From an uncultured Acetatifactor sp. (lineage in GTDB: Bacteria; Bacillota; Clostridia; Lachnospirales; Lachnospiraceae), in assembly GCA_910588225.1 (NCBI GenBank), contig CAJUQT010000017.1, forward strand, positions 1 through 64,000: 64,000 nucleotides of DNA. The letters run 5' to 3'. The position numbers and the translations under genes were made by a program. The notes below the pieces were generated by a model that ran no database searches, was not told the origin of the DNA, and worked only from the letters and a program-made list of their open reading frames with translations. Each line of letters begins with the position of its first letter. Position 1 is the stretch's first letter. Positions 52,153 through 58,589 of the stretch are shown piece after piece.

Positions 52153-53729
52153 GGAATCTGAGGTTTGCGCTTTGAGGATAGTTTTTTGATTTTAGCTGTG
52201 ACTATCGTGGTCAGCTGATGCATTCCCAGGGAGGCCGGCGGAATCATATATACTGCATATGGCAGTATATAACGACTGCTGGCTTCCCACAATGCGCTGA
52301 ACAGGAAACCGCCAATGATGGAAATATACAGTAGGTGCCCTGCCAGAATGTGTTTCTTTTTTCTATCTGCAAATAGTATAATAGCTGATACTGCTGCATA
52401 AAAATACAGGATAAAATGATATCTGTTCATATAAGTCTGAACGGCCGGTACATCATCATAATAAATATGCCTTACAAAATCAGGGAGCTCCTGTGGCTCA
52501 CAATCAAACTGTCCCGTTTCATCCAAATATAAATATCCGGGCGAATTCCATTGTGATAATATTTTCCGGCGGAAAAAGTCAATGCTGTAAGATTTGTCAT
52601 TCCACATATCCTTCAGAATTTCTCTGAGACGCTCTTTTTCTACCAAAGCAGTCTGCTCCGTATTATAATTATACTCCCGGAAAGTATCTATACTGCTGTT
52701 ATCAAACCAGCCCGGTCCTGTCCAGGAGTCCTGCATTCCCATACGTACCCATGAAATATAGGGAACGCCGCCTGCTACTTTAAATCCGGATATTTTTTCA
52801 TAATGTGTGTGAATCAGCTGATCAGAGCCTGAAACGGCCAATGACATCACAAGAAGCCAGAGGATTCCCCACAGATTAGCCTTTTTAATAGAGTGAATTA
52901 CCAGGACAATTCCCGCCGCAATCAACACAATCAATGAATTTTTACGCACTATGCAGGCCAGAACAATTGCTGTCGTTCCCCATAAAATGCAGCTTTTTTT
53001 ACCTGTTCTGCAGTATCGAAGTATCTGCCACATTAATACCATGGTAAAGGTAATAGACATAATCTCCCCATACACAAAAGGCACATATAAAAACAATGGA
53101 AGACATCCCAGGAAGAAAAGAATATAATAAATTATAACTTCCGACTTTTCACAGACAAGCTGCAAAAACTTGTAACCACTGTAAAAAAGCAGGGGCATAC
53201 ACAAGGCATTCAGATGCTGAAACACTTCATAATTCCATACTCCAAACAAGTTAAAAATGAGATGAATTACGGAAAGCAGGCTGAACTGATGAGGAAAAAT
53301 AGTCATATAACCGGCGGTATTCATGTCAACAAAGTTGCCTGTTATCATTCGGTGGGCTACATTACAAAGGGGGCTGCCGTCTCCACCAGGTGCGACATGG
53401 CTATTGAGAACCCATATCAAACTGATGATATATACATAAAACGATACGATACCAATTATGTATGGCTTCCATGTTACAAGGCGCTGCCTGACGAAAAGGA
53501 GGCGATTGCTGTGTAAAATACTGTGCAACAAAACGGCAACTGCCGTAATAACGGTTAATATAAGTAAATTTAGTCCCGGATTATCCCGAACATCCGCAAT
53601 GCTGTCTACCATTGTATATTTTGCACTGTAATAAGTAAGAATGCAGAAAATACAGATACATAAAATCAGCAACATTTTTCCGGCAAGCTTATCAAGTTTT
53701 TCTCCTATAAATTTTAATTTCTCTGTCAT
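52140..53729 (-). CDS. Multi-pass membrane protein, glycosyltransferase-like
   Basis: AGAAAGGA upstream on this strand selects ATG 53729 (529 residues) over 53747. About ten hydrophobic segments are visible, such as MLLILCICIFCILTYYSAKY, LLILTVITAVAVLLHSIL, YIIGIVSFYVYIISLIWVLN and AAVSAIILFADRKKKHILAG. The large loop SHVAPGGDGSPLCNVAHRMI near residue 115 and YISWVRMGMQDSWTGPGWFD resemble GT-C-type (dolichyl-phosphate-mannose-like) transferases, which use lipid-linked sugars on the outer face. No family assignment is certain; wzy-like or dltB-like alternatives cannot be excluded. The gene overlaps the 3' end of glnA by 13 bases, convergent. Confidence 0.7.
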   Translation of the reverse strand: MTEKLKFIGEKLDKLAGKMLLILCICIFCILTYYSAKYTMVDSIADVRDNPGLNLLILTVITAVAVLLHSILHSNRLLFVRQRLVTWKPYIIGIVSFYVYIISLIWVLNSHVAPGGDGSPLCNVAHRMITGNFVDMNTAGYMTIFPHQFSLLSVIHLIFNLFGVWNYEVFQHLNALCMPLLFYSGYKFLQLVCEKSEVIIYYILFFLGCLPLFLYVPFVYGEIMSITFTMVLMWQILRYCRTGKKSCILWGTTAIVLACIVRKNSLIVLIAAGIVLVIHSIKKANLWGILWLLVMSLAVSGSDQLIHTHYEKISGFKVAGGVPYISWVRMGMQDSWTGPGWFDNSSIDTFREYNYNTEQTALVEKERLREILKDMWNDKSYSIDFFRRKILSQWNSPGYLYLDETGQFDCEPQELPDFVRHIYYDDVPAVQTYMNRYHFILYFYAAVSAIILFADRKKKHILAGHLLYISIIGGFLFSALWEASSRYILPYAVYMIPPASLGMHQLTTIVTAKIKKLSSKRKPQIPYKS

Positions 53730-53855
53730 TGCTGGGTCCTTTCTCATTTATGCTGAAGGTACTATATTTTCCATAGTTCTTTTATATGTCAGCTTTAAAC
53801 GGCAACATAATTATATTCTGCCCATTGCTCCAAGTCAATCAATAAAAATTTGTTA

Positions 53856-53883
53856 TTGCATTTTTCAGTAATTATGATATAAT
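53856..53883 (+). promoter_or_regulatory. Promoter of the tRNA gene
   Basis: TTGCAT (53856-53861) and a perfect TATAAT (53878-53883) are 16 bases apart, 41 bases before the tRNA. Confidence 0.65.
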
Positions 53884-53920
53884 TATCATGTTCATGACAG
53901 AAGTTGTCCTGAACATGATA
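53884..53920 (+). repeat. Hairpin in the tRNA leader
   Basis: TATCATGTTCA (53884-53894) is perfectly inverted as TGAACATGATA (53910-53920), with a further GACA/TGTC pairing inside. It ends three bases before the mature tRNA and could be a processing signal or an integrase arm site. Confidence 0.5.
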
Positions 53921-53923
53921 GAT

Positions 53924-53996
53924 GGGGCATTAGCGCAGCTGGGAGCGCGCAACATTCGCATTGTTGAGGCCGTGGGTTCGAATCCCATATGCTCCA
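53924..53996 (+). tRNA. tRNA-Ala(CGC)
   Basis: A 73-base cloverleaf. The acceptor stem GGGGCAT (53924-53930) pairs with ATGCTCC (53989-53995), including the G3-U70 wobble that is the alanine identity element. The anticodon stem CAACA/TGTTG encloses TTCGCAT, anticodon CGC at 53957-53959, reading GCG. The T arm contains GGTTCGAATCC. A73 is the discriminator base; CCA is not encoded. It has its own promoter upstream and is followed directly by prophage sequence, which makes it the likely integration target. Confidence 0.95.
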
Positions 53997-53999
53997 CTT
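53965..53999 (+). other. Predicted attachment site (attL) of the prophage
   Basis: The 3' half of the tRNA gene, including GTGGGTTCGAATCCCATATG, is the usual core for tyrosine integrases that enter tRNA genes. The integrase gene follows 155 bases later, transcribed towards the tRNA, and phage genes run on to the window end. The other attachment site must lie outside, so the core length cannot be measured. Confidence 0.5.
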
Positions 54000-54018
54000 T
54001 AAGCATTGGGCGAAAAAG

Positions 54019-54069
54019 AGCCGCAAACTCTGAGATTTTCCTGTAAAATCAAGGGTTTGCGGCTTTTTT
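54019..54069 (+). terminator. Rho-independent terminator after the tRNA
   Basis: AGCCGCAAAC (54019-54028) pairs with GTTTGCGGCT (54055-54064), followed by TTTTT; A-rich sequence before it allows function for the integrase transcript as well. Confidence 0.75.
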
Positions 54070-54151
54070 GTAATGATTTTATAAAGCAGTGCTTTAATAA
54101 TGTAAAATAGAAATATAAAATTTTTTTGTCCAGAATTTGTCCAGCTCTATC

Positions 54152-55147
54152 CTAAGAAAAAAGAATATTTCGAAGCTTTTCAGCAGCATCCCGCTTCGCA
54201 GCTTCTTCTTTCTCAATCATGGAGTGCCGGTATACGGATTTCATTACATGATCTGTTTCCCATCCTCCCATTCGCAGGATATCCGCTTCTGGCACATTCA
54301 TAGCACTCATTTTAGAGGCAAAATAGTGCCTGAGCTTATGTAAGGGAAATCTCGGAATGCCAAGTTGATCCTCTACGCGTTTCAGATGTTTTGTGATAAT
54401 ATCGGGATAACCTTTGTAAATATAACCATTTGTTCTGATTTTATCAGCAATCTCCATTGGAATTACGATTTCTCTTGTGCTGGAAACAGTTTTTGTAGTT
54501 TTGATTATCCATTGGCCATTTTCACTTAATACTTTTGCTTTATTTATTTTAACAACATCTCCATTAATATCATCTAACGTCAGAGCGCATATCTCAGATC
54601 GGCGCAGACCATAGCAGGCAAGAATAATGGGAATTTCATATTCTGTATCTTTTACGCATTCCAGTATTCGCTTAACATCTTCGTCAGAAGGAACGTATGG
54701 TTCTTTTTTAATTTTCTGTGGCAGAGTAGTACAAATTTTAAGATTTGGGTAAAAAGTTCCCAAAACAGCGGATATGAATCCGTGGCAGTTACGAACGGTT
54801 TTGGGACTGTGGCCTTTTGCTAAGCGGTTGATCTCAGATTGTATGTCCAAGGCTGTAATATCATGAATATTTTTGTCCAGAAATGTTGGGGATATTGTTT
54901 TCATATTGCTGTTATATCCCCTGATCGTGGTAGGAGATAGGACATTCCGTTTAGAATCAATATATTCCTCTCCTGCAGCTTTAAAATTCATACTTTTATG
55001 TTTTTTATGGACTTTCTGCAGCTCATCTGCCATGGCAAGCATGGCTTCCTTCTGGGTGGGCTTGTGGTCAAATGTAACAGTGTACATCTGGCCCTTGTAC
55101 ATTTTCCTGATCCGGTAATTGCCAGAGTCTCTCTTTTCAATCTTCAT
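54152..55147 (-). CDS. int: Tyrosine site-specific integrase
   Basis: AGGAGG (minus strand, 55155-55160) selects ATG 55147, giving 331 residues instead of the longer 362-codon frame. Residues 1-50 are an AP2-like arm-binding domain (SGNYRIRKMYKGQMYTVTFD), then a core-binding SAM-like domain (RNVLSPTTIRGYNSNMKTIS) and the catalytic domain. The catalytic residues are visible: ACYGLRRSEICAL (first Arg), HKLRHYFASKM (His-x-x-Arg) and GGWETDHVMKSVYRH (His/Trp position and nucleophilic Tyr). It should catalyse insertion into, and excision from, the adjacent tRNA-Ala gene. Its 5' side is a region of three consecutive hairpins. Confidence 0.95.
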   Translation of the reverse strand: MKIEKRDSGNYRIRKMYKGQMYTVTFDHKPTQKEAMLAMADELQKVHKKHKSMNFKAAGEEYIDSKRNVLSPTTIRGYNSNMKTISPTFLDKNIHDITALDIQSEINRLAKGHSPKTVRNCHGFISAVLGTFYPNLKICTTLPQKIKKEPYVPSDEDVKRILECVKDTEYEIPIILACYGLRRSEICALTLDDINGDVVKINKAKVLSENGQWIIKTTKTVSSTREIVIPMEIADKIRTNGYIYKGYPDIITKHLKRVEDQLGIPRFPLHKLRHYFASKMSAMNVPEADILRMGGWETDHVMKSVYRHSMIEKEEAAKRDAAEKLRNILFS

Positions 55148-55180
55148 TGAATCATCCTCCTTAAAAAAGTGTATAAAAAT

Positions 55181-55301
55181 AACAGCCAGCGAAAAATCGC
55201 TTGCAGGCTGTTCCCGGAGATGATACAATGTTTTTTGCAAAGCAGTGTATCCTCCGGGATATATCTAAAGCCGTTCGGTGTGGGGACACCGGGCGGTTTT
55301 T
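55181..55301. ncRNA. Three consecutive hairpins upstream of the integrase gene
   Basis: Hairpin 1: AACAGCC/GGCTGTT (55181-55212) with inner AGCGA/TCGCT. Hairpin 2: CCCGGAG plus GATACA (55213-55227) against TGTATC plus CTCCGGG (55246-55258). Hairpin 3: CCGTTCGGTGT (55271-55281) against ACACCGGGCGG (55286-55296), followed on the plus strand by TTTTT. Read on the plus strand this ends like a terminator; read on the minus strand it is the integrase leader. Which strand is transcribed is not known. Confidence 0.4.
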
Positions 55302-55311
55302 CAATTTAAGG

Positions 55312-55340
55312 TTGTAAAATGTTTTTCTATGGTATATAAT
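55312..55340 (+). promoter_or_regulatory. Plus-strand promoter of the candidate antitoxin RNA
   Basis: TTGTAA (55312-55317) and a perfect TATAAT (55335-55340) are exactly 17 bases apart. No coding frame with a ribosome binding site follows; transcription would start near 55347 and end at the hairpin 55403-55446. Confidence 0.6.
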
Positions 55341-55346
55341 ATGTTT

Positions 55347-55447
55347 AACAGGACAGCCGGAAAGGAAACACCACTTCCCCGCTCCGGCGATAATCAGTCA
55401 GTAAAAAATAGCCGCCAGCTCGCCAAAGTCAGGACGGCTATTTTTTA
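55347..55447 (+). ncRNA. Candidate antisense RNA antitoxin of a type I system
   Basis: From the promoter at 55312-55340 a transcript of about 100 bases would end at the shared hairpin 55403-55446. Its last 45 bases are complementary to the 3' end of the toxin mRNA, including the stop codon region. This is the convergent, overlapping arrangement of TxpA/RatA-like and Fst-like type I systems. No expression evidence; inferred from promoter, terminator and overlap. Confidence 0.5.
55403..55446. terminator. Perfect bidirectional terminator shared by toxin mRNA and antisense RNA
   Basis: AAAAAATAGCCG (55403-55414) is perfectly inverted as CGGCTATTTTTT (55435-55446). The toxin stop codon lies within the right arm. 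Six-T runs occur on both strands. Confidence 0.85.
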
Positions 55448-55521
55448 TGCGTATAATTCAGAATCGCTACAATCAGCAGTGCCACGGTTAAGATAACCAT
55501 GAATTCTTCATATGTACTCAT
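55438..55521 (-). CDS. 27-aa hydrophobic toxin (putative holin-like type I toxin)
   Basis: The peptide starts MSTYEEFMVILTVALLIVAI and ends LNYTHKK. It has a short polar start, one membrane helix and a basic tail, the pattern of the putative holin-like toxins (Hol-Tox) and related TxpA/BsrG-type type I toxins of Firmicutes. The start is fixed by GGAAGGTGGTGATT three bases upstream, a strong site typical of this family. The stop lies in the arm of the bidirectional terminator, opposite a candidate antisense RNA. The product would depolarise or damage the membrane when expressed. It lies between the integrase and the CI repressor gene, where prophage stability modules are common. Too short for ordinary gene finders. 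Confidence 0.75.
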   Translation of the reverse strand: MSTYEEFMVILTVALLIVAILNYTHKK

Positions 55522-55636
55522 AATAATCACCACCTTCCGCAAGACTCGGAACGGGTGAGAGCACGTCCCCCGGCTGCCCAGGTAAGCATATTATGTTGTC
55601 ATGGTGCGGGGGGGAGCATAACTGCTTTCTATATGT

Positions 55637-55664
55637 AAAAAGGGCATAACCACTGGTTACACCC
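55637..55664 (-). terminator. Minus-strand terminator of a candidate ncRNA
   Basis: On the minus strand GGGTGTAACCA pairs with TGGTTATGCCC (55654-55664 with 55642-55652, two wobbles) followed by TTTTT (55641-55637). Confidence 0.55.
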
Positions 55665-55760
55665 TTACGTTCATCAAATCACAAGATGGGCGGCGTATCC
55701 ATCATCTCAGGTACTCTTGCGAGTGTGTCGGGGGCCTTTCCGACCTTTGCGATTTGATTA
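55665..55760 (-). ncRNA. Multi-branched structured RNA candidate between repressor and toxin genes
   Basis: A closing stem ATCAAATC (55673-55680) with GATTTGAT (55751-55758) encloses three possible hairpins: GATGG/CCATC, ACTC/GAGT and GTCGG/CCGAC. On the minus strand this is followed directly by the terminator at 55637-55664, giving a transcript of about 125 bases. No coding frame with a ribosome binding site is present. Reading as the 5' leader of the toxin mRNA is the alternative. Confidence 0.4.
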
Positions 55761-55823
55761 ATAGTTATTTTATGTACCATGATTAGCGTTTTCATATTTT
55801 TAACACGCCGAAGCGATTTAACC

Positions 55824-56624
55824 TTACTCGTTTATAATTTCATATTTTCCATCCAGTTTGCCGATGACTTTCCCCATGCAGACTATATTATCAAATTCAT
55901 TGACCAGGATGTTGGGAAATTCAGGGTTATGGGAAATTAGTTCCGTTTTACCATATTCTTTTATATATACACTTCCATTTACTACAAATATACCCACATC
56001 TCCATATTTCATTTCAATATGCTGAGAAACCATGACATTATCCCCGTCCATATAGTCCGGCTCCATAGAATTACCATTGACCTTGATCACAAAGTCAACA
56101 CGATCGTCCCAATCTGAATCTGAAATTGCAATTTTGGAAGCTACTTCATTCCCCAGGATAAAGATACCACTGCCTGCGGAGGCATCCCGAAAGTATTCCG
56201 TGATGTGCCTGCTCCTGAATGAGTGGCGCGGCATTTCAATAATGGCAGCAGGACTGGCCTCCAGCTCTGCGATGCGGTTGTCCTTTTCCTGCAAGGATTT
56301 TACCCGGGTCGTCTCCCAATCAAGCACGGAATCAACATGGGATTTGCCGTGGGGGTCGAGGGCGCGGTATTTTTTTATGTGGTCATATTCATATGCTCTT
56401 AATTCATAAGAATGCTTAATTTCTTTTTCATCTTGTAGACCCAATATGTAATCAATTGAAACATCAAACTTTTGAGAGATTAGAATAAGAAAGTCTGAAC
56501 CGGGTTCTCTTTCACCCGTTTCATAGTTGTTATATGTTGTATATTTTATTCCAATGAACGAAGCAAACTCTTTTTTGTTCATCCCCGTTCGTTCTCGAAT
56601 TTCTTTTAGCTTTTCTTTGATCAT
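55824..56624 (-). CDS. CI-like phage repressor (XRE HTH plus S24 peptidase domain)
   Basis: AGGAGG upstream on this strand selects ATG 56624; 266 residues. Residues 1-65 form the HTH (KEIRERTGMNKKEFASFIGI, KYTTYNNYETGEREPGSDF). A helical linker with coiled-coil look (SLQEKDNRIAELEASPAAII) follows, then a LexA/S24 domain with NGNSMEPDYMDGDNVMV (catalytic Ser) and GDVGIFVVNGSVYIKEY (catalytic Lys). An Ala-Gly pair in DASAGSGIF, just before the S24 fold, is a candidate self-cleavage site. It would keep the prophage silent and be inactivated by RecA after DNA damage. It is divergent from the Cro-like gene across four operator-like sites. Confidence 0.9.
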   Translation of the reverse strand: MIKEKLKEIRERTGMNKKEFASFIGIKYTTYNNYETGEREPGSDFLILISQKFDVSIDYILGLQDEKEIKHSYELRAYEYDHIKKYRALDPHGKSHVDSVLDWETTRVKSLQEKDNRIAELEASPAAIIEMPRHSFRSRHITEYFRDASAGSGIFILGNEVASKIAISDSDWDDRVDFVIKVNGNSMEPDYMDGDNVMVSQHIEMKYGDVGIFVVNGSVYIKEYGKTELISHNPEFPNILVNEFDNIVCMGKVIGKLDGKYEIINE

Positions 56625-56649
56625 GGGGTGCCTCCTGTAGTTTAGGTTA

Positions 56650-56678
56650 ATAGTATTACATATTTTACAATTTGTCAA
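56650..56678 (-). promoter_or_regulatory. Repressor promoter (PRM-like)
   Basis: On the minus strand TTGACA (56673-56678) and TACTAT (56650-56655) are 17 bases apart and lead to the repressor start 26 bases further. Confidence 0.65.
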
Positions 56679-56686
56679 TCCTGCAA

Positions 56687-56775
56687 TACTCAAAATGTGA
56701 AAAAATATTCAAATTGAGTATTGACAAATACACAAATCGAGAATATACTCATGTTACAAATTCACAAAGTGAGTA
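56687..56775. promoter_or_regulatory. Array of four operator-like sites in the CI/Cro switch
   Basis: Related sequences occur four times: CATTTTGAGTA (minus strand, 56687-56697), CAAATTGAGTA (56710-56720), CAAATCGAGAATA (56733-56745) and CAAAGTGAGTA (56765-56775). The third covers the -10 of the early promoter, the fourth lies just downstream of the start point. The first two are inverted relative to each other. Confidence 0.6.
56721..56749 (+). promoter_or_regulatory. Early lytic promoter (PR-like)
   Basis: Perfect TTGACA (56721-56726), 17-base spacer, TATACT (56744-56749). It drives the Cro-like gene and the early operon. Confidence 0.8.
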
Positions 56776-56789
56776 ATGGAGGTGACAAA

Positions 56790-57008
56790 TTGAAATATCC
56801 GAACATAGAAGCGGAAAGGGGACGACTGGGCTTATCGAAAGAAGATTTTGCAAAAAAACTGGGTATTGCTACGAAAACATATTACAACTGGATTAACGGA
56901 ACTAATCCGATTCCGAGTAACATTTTGATTAAAATGTCGGTATTATGTAATGCAAATACTGATTATTTGCTGGGATTAAGCGAAGTAAAGTTCCGGGAGC
57001 CAGTATAG
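56790..57008 (+). CDS. Cro-like HTH regulator
   Basis: GGAGGTGA at 56777-56784 selects the TTG at 56790, giving MKYPNIEAERGRLGLSKEDF and 72 residues; the longer frame from 56721 would begin inside the promoter -35. The HTH is standard XRE (SKEDFAKKLGIATKTYYNWI) followed by PSNILIKMSVLCNANTDYLL. It is the first gene of the rightward early operon, directly after the PR-like promoter and operators, and would oppose the CI-like repressor during lytic growth. Confidence 0.85.
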   Translation: MKYPNIEAERGRLGLSKEDFAKKLGIATKTYYNWINGTNPIPSNILIKMSVLCNANTDYLLGLSEVKFREPV

Positions 57009-57025
57009 GGAGGAGGTGAGGAAAG

Positions 57026-57208
57026 ATGTTTATATCTAAGAAACAATGGAGAGGGTTAGAAAAAAGGGTGGCTGACCTTGAAAAAAAGCAAAGCCAGCCA
57101 TCTGGTAAAGGACTTTCGCTTACAGAACAAGCGTTTTTGCTTGCGGCATTAAACATAAAATTATCAAATGTTCTTAAGGCCGCGGGAGCTGGTGTAAATG
57201 GGTGGTGA
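57026..57208 (+). CDS. Small early phage protein
   Basis: 60 residues with GGGAGGAGGTGAGG upstream of the ATG. MFISKKQWRGLEKRVADLEK is a basic coiled-coil start and SLTEQAFLLAALNIKLSNVL a hydrophobic helical second half. No family recognised. Second gene of the early operon, 17 bases after the Cro-like gene. Confidence 0.65.
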   Translation: MFISKKQWRGLEKRVADLEKKQSQPSGKGLSLTEQAFLLAALNIKLSNVLKAAGAGVNGW

Positions 57209-57214
57209 GGAGAA

Positions 57215-57334
57215 ATGTGGCAATGGTTACAGAAAAACCACCCCATAGTTTATGAAGTGGTTTGGTGGAGCGTAGATGCAATGGCTCTGGCGGCAATTAT
57301 AATCAGCATCATATGTATTGCAGGCAAAGGCTGA
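57215..57334 (+). CDS. 39-aa phage membrane peptide
   Basis: From ATG 57215 the peptide reads MWQWLQKNHPIVYEVVWWSV then DAMALAAIIISIICIAGKG. It has an amphipathic Trp-rich N-terminus and one membrane helix. GGTGAGGAG lies immediately upstream. Six bases separate it from the preceding gene. It is shorter than usual gene-calling limits; function unknown, possibly a membrane-active early protein. Confidence 0.55.
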   Translation: MWQWLQKNHPIVYEVVWWSVDAMALAAIIISIICIAGKG

Positions 57335-57370
57335 TAATGCTCAAAATAAGAACAGGAGGAGGTGAGCGGG

Positions 57371-57649
57371 ATGTCCAGAAGGACTGCATTATGTCCGGAA
57401 CAGAAAGAGGAGTATATGGTGGCAGACCTTCCGTTTTTCCTTGAGAAGGAGGCGAAGAAAAAGGGAAAGACACAGAAGGATTTGGCGGAAGTACTCGGAA
57501 TCACTCCGCAGGCCTATGGCCAAAGGAAAAGGAAACAGAAAAACGGAAAGCCTAAAGACACTTTTACATACGGTGATATCCTTAAATTGTTCCGGTTTCT
57601 GGAAATGTCAGAAGAGGAACGGCTCAGCCTGTTTCCGCAACTAAAGTAA
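57371..57649 (+). CDS. XRE-like HTH phage protein
   Basis: GGAGGAGGTGAG at 57355-57366 selects ATG 57371 (92 residues). It contains DLPFFLEKEAKKKGKTQKDL then AEVLGITPQAYGQRKRKQKN, an HTH with a basic recognition region, and a C-terminal SEEERLSLFPQL helix. Such single-HTH proteins are common in early operons of Clostridial phages, as secondary regulators. The frame ends just before the large inverted repeat at 57663. Confidence 0.7.
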   Translation: MSRRTALCPEQKEEYMVADLPFFLEKEAKKKGKTQKDLAEVLGITPQAYGQRKRKQKNGKPKDTFTYGDILKLFRFLEMSEEERLSLFPQLK

Positions 57650-57662
57650 ATAAATTAATTTG

Positions 57663-57751
57663 CCGTGTCCTGCGCGTGGTGCATAACCACAATTCCCCCT
57701 TATCAAGAGGTGTGCAGCCAGGTTTGGCTGTGCACCACGCGCAGAGCACGG
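57663..57751 (+). repeat. Large inverted repeat between early phage genes
   Basis: CCGTGTCCTGCGCGTGGTGCA (57663-57683) and its near-exact inverse (57731-57751; 19 of 21 pairs) flank a 47-base loop containing a second hairpin CAGCCA/TGGCTG. The right arm runs directly into the next ribosome binding site. It could be a transcriptional pause, an attenuator or a protein-binding/replication site. Confidence 0.7.
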
Positions 57752-57767
57752 AGGGAGGAGGACAAGC

Positions 57768-57953
57768 ATGGACCACAAAAAATACAGGGTAAAGTTCCGA
57801 GGCGATGACGGAGAGGTGATCTTCCGGGGATTCGATGCCATGAAGCAGGCACAGAATCTCTATGACAGCCTGGATGGAAAAGCCGAGATTCACCAGTATA
57901 TCGAAGACCTGGGTCGCTATGAGATTGTGGTGTATCCTACATTTGAATACTAA
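57768..57953 (+). CDS. Small phage protein
   Basis: 61 residues, GGAGGGAGGAGG upstream of the ATG. MDHKKYRVKFRGDDGEVIFR then GFDAMKQAQNLYDSLDGKAE is a mixed alpha/beta domain reminiscent of small RNA/DNA-binding modules, without firm family. The very strong ribosome binding site follows the large inverted repeat, so its translation may depend on that structure. Confidence 0.6.
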   Translation: MDHKKYRVKFRGDDGEVIFRGFDAMKQAQNLYDSLDGKAEIHQYIEDLGRYEIVVYPTFEY

Positions 57954-57970
57954 AAGGAAGGAGACAACCA

Positions 57971-58144
57971 GTGACGCACAAAATATTCAACGCCAGCAAT
58001 CTTTACGGCGCCATAGCTTTTCTGTCAATGCTGGCGGCCCCTGCGGCGGTGGAGGGCGAGATGTACATAACTGCAGCAGCGCTGGTAGTGATACTGGCGG
58101 GATGCGCGCATCTGTCCATCCGGGAAGGCGGTAAAAGAAAATAG
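57971..58144 (+). CDS. Small phage membrane protein
   Basis: From a GTG with AAGGAAGGAG upstream: MTHKIFNASNLYGAIAFLSM then LAAPAAVEGEMYITAAALVV ILAGCAHLSIREGGKRK, 57 residues with two short hydrophobic stretches and a basic end. Holin-like in size, but it lies in the early region, not near a lysin. A perfect 7-bp hairpin GGTCCCT/AGGGACC follows (58144-58172), without a T-run. Confidence 0.55.
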   Translation: MTHKIFNASNLYGAIAFLSMLAAPAAVEGEMYITAAALVVILAGCAHLSIREGGKRK

Positions 58145-58231
58145 GTCCCTCTGCCGGCAAGCCAAAGGGACCAGAATTCAAGACAAATAATGATTTGCTT
58201 TTATTATAAGTGCACGGGAAGGAAATTACAA

Positions 58232-58534
58232 GTGAAAAATGAAGACCTAAAAGAAATTTTCAGCGGCTTTGACGCTCTCATTATAAAGGAAAAAGCAGAG
58301 GCCGCCATATCGCTGGCCGAACAGTATAATGTCAATGCCGCCCAGTCCGGCGCCGCAAAGTTTTCTCCTGTAAACCGGATCAGACTTGACAGAGGAATCG
58401 AGACAGTGGCAGAGGCGCTAGACAGGCAGTTACAGAGATTCCGGGCGGCCTCCGGGAACTATGTGTATTACTTTAACTATAAAGGATGGGAGTTCAGCCA
58501 GGTGTCGGAGGAAGAGCTGGCAGTGTGTCCCTGA
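58232..58534 (+). CDS. Phage protein of unknown function
   Basis: GGAAGG nine bases before GTG 58232 selects that start over ATG 58190; 100 residues. MKNEDLKEIFSGFDALIIKE then AAISLAEQYNVNAAQSGAAK and RGIETVAEALDRQLQRFRAA are helical, ending in beta strands (NYVYYFNYKGWEFSQVSEEE). No family recognised. It belongs to the early phage operon, before the DUF2800 module. Confidence 0.6.
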   Translation: MKNEDLKEIFSGFDALIIKEKAEAAISLAEQYNVNAAQSGAAKFSPVNRIRLDRGIETVAEALDRQLQRFRAASGNYVYYFNYKGWEFSQVSEEELAVCP

Positions 58535-58589
58535 ACAGGGGATCCCGAAAAAAGCTGTAAATAAAATCATATAAAGGAGGACATGAAAG

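Noticed and set aside
57971..58172. Terminator after the small phage membrane gene
   Set aside because: GGTCCCT/AGGGACC forms a hairpin but no T-run follows and the early operon continues downstream.
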